Below, one piece after another: positions 5,644 through 8,408 of a stretch of DNA of 8,408 bases. The first letter of the stretch is position 1. Each line of letters begins with the position of its first letter. This DNA comes from Verrucomicrobiota bacterium (GTDB taxonomy: Bacteria; Verrucomicrobiota; Verrucomicrobiia; Chthoniobacterales; UBA10450), in contig QHOR01000041.1 of NCBI GenBank assembly GCA_003219395.1, forward strand, positions 24,474 to 32,881, given 5' to 3'. Below the pieces are notes generated by a model. The model had not been told where the DNA came from. It ran no database searches and was given only the letters and a program-made list of their open reading frames with translations. The position numbers were made by a program, and so were the translations under genes.

Positions 5644-6138
5644 CAGCTCGGACACGAGCTGTTCGCGGTTGTCCCTGCGAACTTCGATCATAGTGACACC
5701 GCGGCGCTTTTTTATCCCGTCGGTGAATGGGAATGATCGCGCAGTGATGCTTGCGAGAAGTGGTGCGGGACTATTGAGTGCTTCGTTCACCACTTCGCGA
5801 AAAATGGCCGACCGGATTTCCATCGGCCCGATTTCATCGATTACAGCAAGTTCGCGCGCACGGACGGCTTGGCGCACAGCTTCGATGCCGATCGTCTCCA
5901 GCGGAGAAAGATCGAGCCCATATTTTCCAAGACGCTGCTGTGTTTTAAATTTCACGTGCGCGAATACGCCTTCTTGACCGTCAAGCGTGACGATCTTGAA
6001 TCCGACGCGCTCCCGATGCTCGCGAATTTCCTCGGTATAGAAGCCGCCCGCCGAGCACGCGAGCTCCTTCACAATTCGCCTAACCAATGTGGTCTTGCCA
6101 CATCCGGGTCGGCCAGTAAGCAAAAGTTTACGGTTCAC
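5623..6138 (-). CDS. THEP1-type nucleoside-triphosphatase
   Basis: A P-loop NTPase of the THEP1 / NTPase_1 family; purified members hydrolyse NTPs, and the cellular role is unknown. I use GTG 6138, which lies 1 nt after the mutM stop and gives 171 residues, close to the usual 170-180, with the first beta strand (KLLLTG) directly after it. An AGAGGA patch at 6156-6151 lies 12 nt ahead. The alternative ATG 6192 would add 18 residues and overlap mutM by 53 nt. Motifs (171-residue numbering) are Walker A GRPGCGKTT (9-17), the family signature GGFYTEEIRE (31-40), GKYGLDL (71-77), and Walker B DEIGPMEI (101-108). It is likely co-transcribed with, and translationally coupled to, mutM. The 3' end overlaps the convergent DUF72 gene. 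Whether it serves DNA repair or nucleotide-pool cleaning is only suggested by the neighbour. Confidence 0.88.
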   Translation of the reverse strand: MNRKLLLTGRPGCGKTTLVRRIVKELACSAGGFYTEEIREHRERVGFKIVTLDGQEGVFAHVKFKTQQRLGKYGLDLSPLETIGIEAVRQAVRARELAVIDEIGPMEIRSAIFREVVNEALNSPAPLLASITARSFPFTDGIKKRRGVTMIEVRRDNREQLVSELLCHFTL

Positions 6139-6139
6139 T

Positions 6140-6931
6140 TCACGAGAGTTTCCTCTGGCAATGCGCGCAGAACCAAGCAGTGCGACCGCCAATCCTGGAT
6201 AATTTCAATTCACGTCCACAATGAGGACATTTTCCGTGTTTTTCCCGCTGCGGGAGAAGCCACGATTTTGGCATTCGCCTCGCATCTCCCCTGGCCGCGA
6301 TCGCCTTTCGCAAGATGTACTGCATCGCGCGGAAGAGTTTTGTAAGAGCCTTGTCGCCAACGCGGGAGATCTCGGTCGCCGGATGCAGTCGCGCGCGGAA
6401 AAGAATTTCGTCTGCGTAAATATTACCAATCCCTGCGATTAAGTTCTGATTGAGCAAAATCGCCTTGACCGCGCCACGATATGTTTCAAAGATTTGCCGG
6501 AATCGTGAAAGACTAATGTCAAGCGCGTCCGGGCCGAGGGCGCGCTTTTTCAGGAATTCATCCACGTCTTTCAGTAATCCGATCTCGCCGAACTTGCGCT
6601 GATCCTCGAATGCGAGGCAATTCGCATTGGCGAAAACGAAAAGCACTCGGGTATGCTTCGGAGGCGCCTCCTCGCGCTTGAAATATCGTAGTGAGCCCGT
6701 CATGCCGAAATGTAACCGCAGCCAGAGCTCTCCATCAGCGCGCACAAACAAATGTTTGCCATGGCGGCGGCTGGATTCGAAGCGACGTGCTTTCAATTGA
6801 CGCGCCAGGCTTCGGGTTGACACCCCTTTTAACACGTATGCGCTTTCCACATCGACACCGGTAATCCGCTGGTGTAACGATGTGGCGTCCAGGTAGCGCT
6901 TGAACGTTTCAACCTCAGGCAGTTCGGGCAT
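6140..6931 (-). CDS. mutM: Formamidopyrimidine-DNA glycosylase (Fpg/MutM)
   Basis: A 263-residue bifunctional base-excision-repair enzyme (usual length about 270). It removes 8-oxoguanine and FapyG and nicks the abasic site. The N-terminus MPELPEVE leaves the catalytic Pro2 and Glu3 after Met removal, which fixes the start. K59 in RRHGKHLFV is the beta-hairpin lysine (E. coli Lys57), and M77 is the probable intercalating residue. QRKFGE (111-116) holds the void-filling Arg and Phe. GIGNIYADE (167-175) is the helix-two-turns-helix. A C-terminal zinc finger has Cys235, Cys238, Cys255 and Cys258, with R250 in the GGRTAWFC loop. Together these favour MutM over Nei. The THEP1 NTPase gene starts 1 nt after its stop. 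Upstream lies a 79-nt divergent spacer facing a uracil-DNA-glycosylase-like gene. No obvious Shine-Dalgarno or palindromic operator is seen in that spacer. Confidence 0.96.
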   Translation of the reverse strand: MPELPEVETFKRYLDATSLHQRITGVDVESAYVLKGVSTRSLARQLKARRFESSRRHGKHLFVRADGELWLRLHFGMTGSLRYFKREEAPPKHTRVLFVFANANCLAFEDQRKFGEIGLLKDVDEFLKKRALGPDALDISLSRFRQIFETYRGAVKAILLNQNLIAGIGNIYADEILFRARLHPATEISRVGDKALTKLFRAMQYILRKAIAARGDARRMPKSWLLPQREKHGKCPHCGRELKLSRIGGRTAWFCAHCQRKLS

Positions 6932-7010
6932 GGCGTTGCTATCGGTTCTTCAATTTACTTTTCCGCCCAACGATTGCCTGCGTCGCATCATTGTTGAAGC
7001 TTAACCGACG

Positions 7011-7709
7011 ATGTCCTGCAAGGAGATCGATGATTTTCTGCGGCTTCTAAAGCAGTCGCCATCCGGCTCCGTATTTAATCCATGGTGGGAAGTCGATGAG
7101 CAAAATGATGTCGGCCACAACGCGCCGACCATACGGCGCAACCAGTTAGGCGCGTACCTGGAAGAACGGCTGGGCAAGTCAAAGATCGCGATTATCGGAG
7201 AAGCACTCGGCTATCGCGGCGGTCACTTCAGTGGAATTCCCATGACTTCGGAACGAATGCTGCTTGGCAAAAAGAAAGAGGACATTGAGTCGGAACAAAT
7301 TTTGTCCAGCATCAAGGCACGCCGAACCAGTAAACCTGAGAAATATCTGGACGGTTTTGCAGAGCCGACGGCGACCATTGTCTGGAGCGCGCTGCTGAAG
7401 CTCGGGCTAAAACCAGCCCAATTCGTGCTATGGAATGCGTTTCCCTGGCATTCATTCGATCCAAGCCGCGGCATATTGAGTAATCGAAGGCCTAACAAGT
7501 TGGAGTGCGATGCCGGCCTCTGGGCGCTCAAGACTTTCCTTGATCTTTTCCCATGTGACAAAATCGTCGCGCTTGGCAACGTCGCGGCGGAGCAATTAAA
7601 GGAACTCAGTGCCGAGAACCACCAGGTTCGCCACCCCGCCTCCGGCGGCGCCAGACTTTTTCGGCAGCAAATCGAAACCATCGTGCACGAGGCGGGAAAA
7701 CAAGGCTAG
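7011..7709 (+). CDS. Uracil-DNA glycosylase superfamily protein, unassigned subfamily
   Basis: A 232-residue protein with the layout of a UDG-fold enzyme. Motif 1 (60-81) reads AIIGEALGYRGG followed by HFSGIPMTSE, in the place of the GE.PG..E water-activating loop of families 4/5. NAFPWH (142-147) matches the strand-and-loop that lines the base pocket. VALGNVA (186-192) precedes the motif 2-like RHPASGGARLFR (207-218), which stands for the HPS.. DNA-intercalation loop. No four-cysteine iron-sulfur set is present (only Cys3, Cys166 and Cys182), so it is not a classical family 4 or 5 enzyme. The motif 1 Pro is replaced by Leu66. Expected role is removal of uracil or a related damaged base, but activity is inferred from fold motifs only. 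It is divergent from mutM. Its stop codon overlaps the convergent kinase gene by 4 bp. No clear ribosome binding site precedes the ATG. Confidence 0.75.
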   Translation: MSCKEIDDFLRLLKQSPSGSVFNPWWEVDEQNDVGHNAPTIRRNQLGAYLEERLGKSKIAIIGEALGYRGGHFSGIPMTSERMLLGKKKEDIESEQILSSIKARRTSKPEKYLDGFAEPTATIVWSALLKLGLKPAQFVLWNAFPWHSFDPSRGILSNRRPNKLECDAGLWALKTFLDLFPCDKIVALGNVAAEQLKELSAENHQVRHPASGGARLFRQQIETIVHEAGKQG

Positions 7710-8408
7710 CGGACCGGTCGGAAATCGGTTCCTACCACTTGTCTCTCGGCCAGACGAAGGAGAATCGTTTTGACAGCATCGGCAGCGGACGTCGTTGTTG
7801 AAACTCTGATCAAATGCGGCCCGAGCTCAGACGGTGGCTCATACGCAGCGGTCAATTTCTGAAAGTCTTCGACGCGAGCATCGGACGCTTCCGCGGTATT
7901 TTCATTTCGGGCTTTTAGTCGCTTTTTGATTTCAGCAGAATCGATCTCGAGTTCCACGAACTGATATGGCGCGTTCGCTTTCTTGCATCCGTCGTGCAAA
8001 AATTTACGGAGAGCGCCAGTGGAGAATGTGGCATCGACAATGACGCCGGGATTGTTTTTGACTGCGGCAAGTCCTTCTTCCAAAAGCTTCGTGTAAGTTT
8101 GTTGCGTCACTCGCTCTGAATAGATTTTTTCGCGCAATTCTAACGGGGTTCGTTGAGTGAGCGGAAGGCAGGCAAGTCTCTTGCGAATTTCGTCTGACGA
8201 AAAGGCCGGCCAACGCAACTCGCCGGCAAGTCGTTTGGCGATGGTGCTCTTTCCGGTGCCGACCCGACCCATCACGATAAGGACCAAAGGCTCGGACCCG
8301 GCGATGGCATAGCGCAGGGCGAGGCGAAAGTAGCGGGCTGCGTGTTTCTGATATTCCTGCCGGTTTGCGGTTTCCTTCTCTGCCGCTTGGATGCTTTCCA
8401 CCTTTCCA
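7706..8408 (-). CDS. AAA/zeta-like P-loop kinase, probable C-terminal half of APH-like/ATP-binding bifunctional protein (5' end beyond window)
   Basis: At least 231 residues, open to the right edge. Taking Val at 8401 as residue 1: Walker A GRVGTGKST (45-53), SSDEIRKRL (68-76), YSERVTQQTY (94-103) and DATF (123-126), the pattern of AAA_33/zeta-type small-molecule kinases. GTG 8401 could be read as a start, but the frame stays open above it and encodes Gly-Lys-Val-Glu-Ser at the edge. From memory this matches the RGKVES-type junction after the aminoglycoside-phosphotransferase-like half in the bifunctional family of about 500 residues. EYQKHAARYFRLALRYA (16-32) fits the same connecting helix. 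The substrate of this family is not known and resistance should not be assumed. The 3' end overlaps the convergent glycosylase gene by 4 bp. A stand-alone kinase starting at 8401 is the alternative. Confidence 0.8.
   Translation of the reverse strand, partial: GKVESIQAAEKETANRQEYQKHAARYFRLALRYAIAGSEPLVLIVMGRVGTGKSTIAKRLAGELRWPAFSSDEIRKRLACLPLTQRTPLELREKIYSERVTQQTYTKLLEEGLAAVKNNPGVIVDATFSTGALRKFLHDGCKKANAPYQFVELEIDSAEIKKRLKARNENTAEASDARVEDFQKLTAAYEPPSELGPHLIRVSTTTSAADAVKTILLRLAERQVVGTDFRPVR

Noticed and set aside
5869..6345. Plus-strand 158-codon frame across the NTPase-mutM junction
   Set aside because: Antisense to two well-supported genes and with no recognisable motif of its own.
7706..8408. 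Toxin-antitoxin zeta toxin
   Set aside because: The P-loop and DATF pattern fits the APH/ATP-binding bifunctional family better, and no epsilon-type antitoxin gene adjoins it in the window.

Overview
The window looks like an ordinary chromosomal stretch of a free-living, moderately GC-rich bacterium. It carries MutM, a FabG-like reductase and a coenzyme B12-dependent acyl-CoA mutase, and shows no phage, plasmid, transposase, rRNA, tRNA or CRISPR signal. Heptamer/octamer short repeats and a palindromic repeat containing CGAGCGAAGTC-type arms sit in spacers and in one linker. From memory, such repeats are frequent in soil Verrucomicrobiota and similar phyla, so that lineage is my low-confidence guess.

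Left part (1-1583): a minus-strand exported protein with an Ala/Pro/Ser/Lys-rich tail runs off the left edge. It is followed by a spacer with a perfect 10-bp inverted repeat, a small two-helix membrane protein (+), and a FabG-like SDR reductase (-).

Centre (1634-4764): two tandem plus-strand genes together make a complete IcmF-type acyl-CoA mutase. The first encodes the B12-binding domain plus a MeaB/MeaI-type G-protein chaperone. The second encodes the catalytic large domain. In the known IcmF these parts form one polypeptide; here they are split at the GTPase/linker border. The 110-nt gap holds a palindromic repeat, and the linker between the B12 and GTPase domains is coded by 7-bp tandem repeats. 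The residues that set substrate choice (Phe and Gln) point to isobutyryl/n-butyryl-CoA-type chemistry rather than methylmalonyl-CoA. The divergent SDR could act on related acyl-CoA or acyl-ACP intermediates, but nothing in the sequence proves it.

Right part (4894-8408): a DUF72 protein (+) converges on, and overlaps, a THEP1-type P-loop NTPase (-). That NTPase lies directly downstream of mutM (-) in an apparent two-gene operon. mutM is divergent from an uncharacterised uracil-DNA-glycosylase-superfamily gene (+), giving two predicted base-excision-repair enzymes back to back. The glycosylase gene shares its stop tetranucleotide CTAG with a convergent P-loop kinase gene (-). That last gene appears to be the C-terminal half of a bifunctional aminoglycoside-phosphotransferase-like/ATP-binding protein cut by the right edge.
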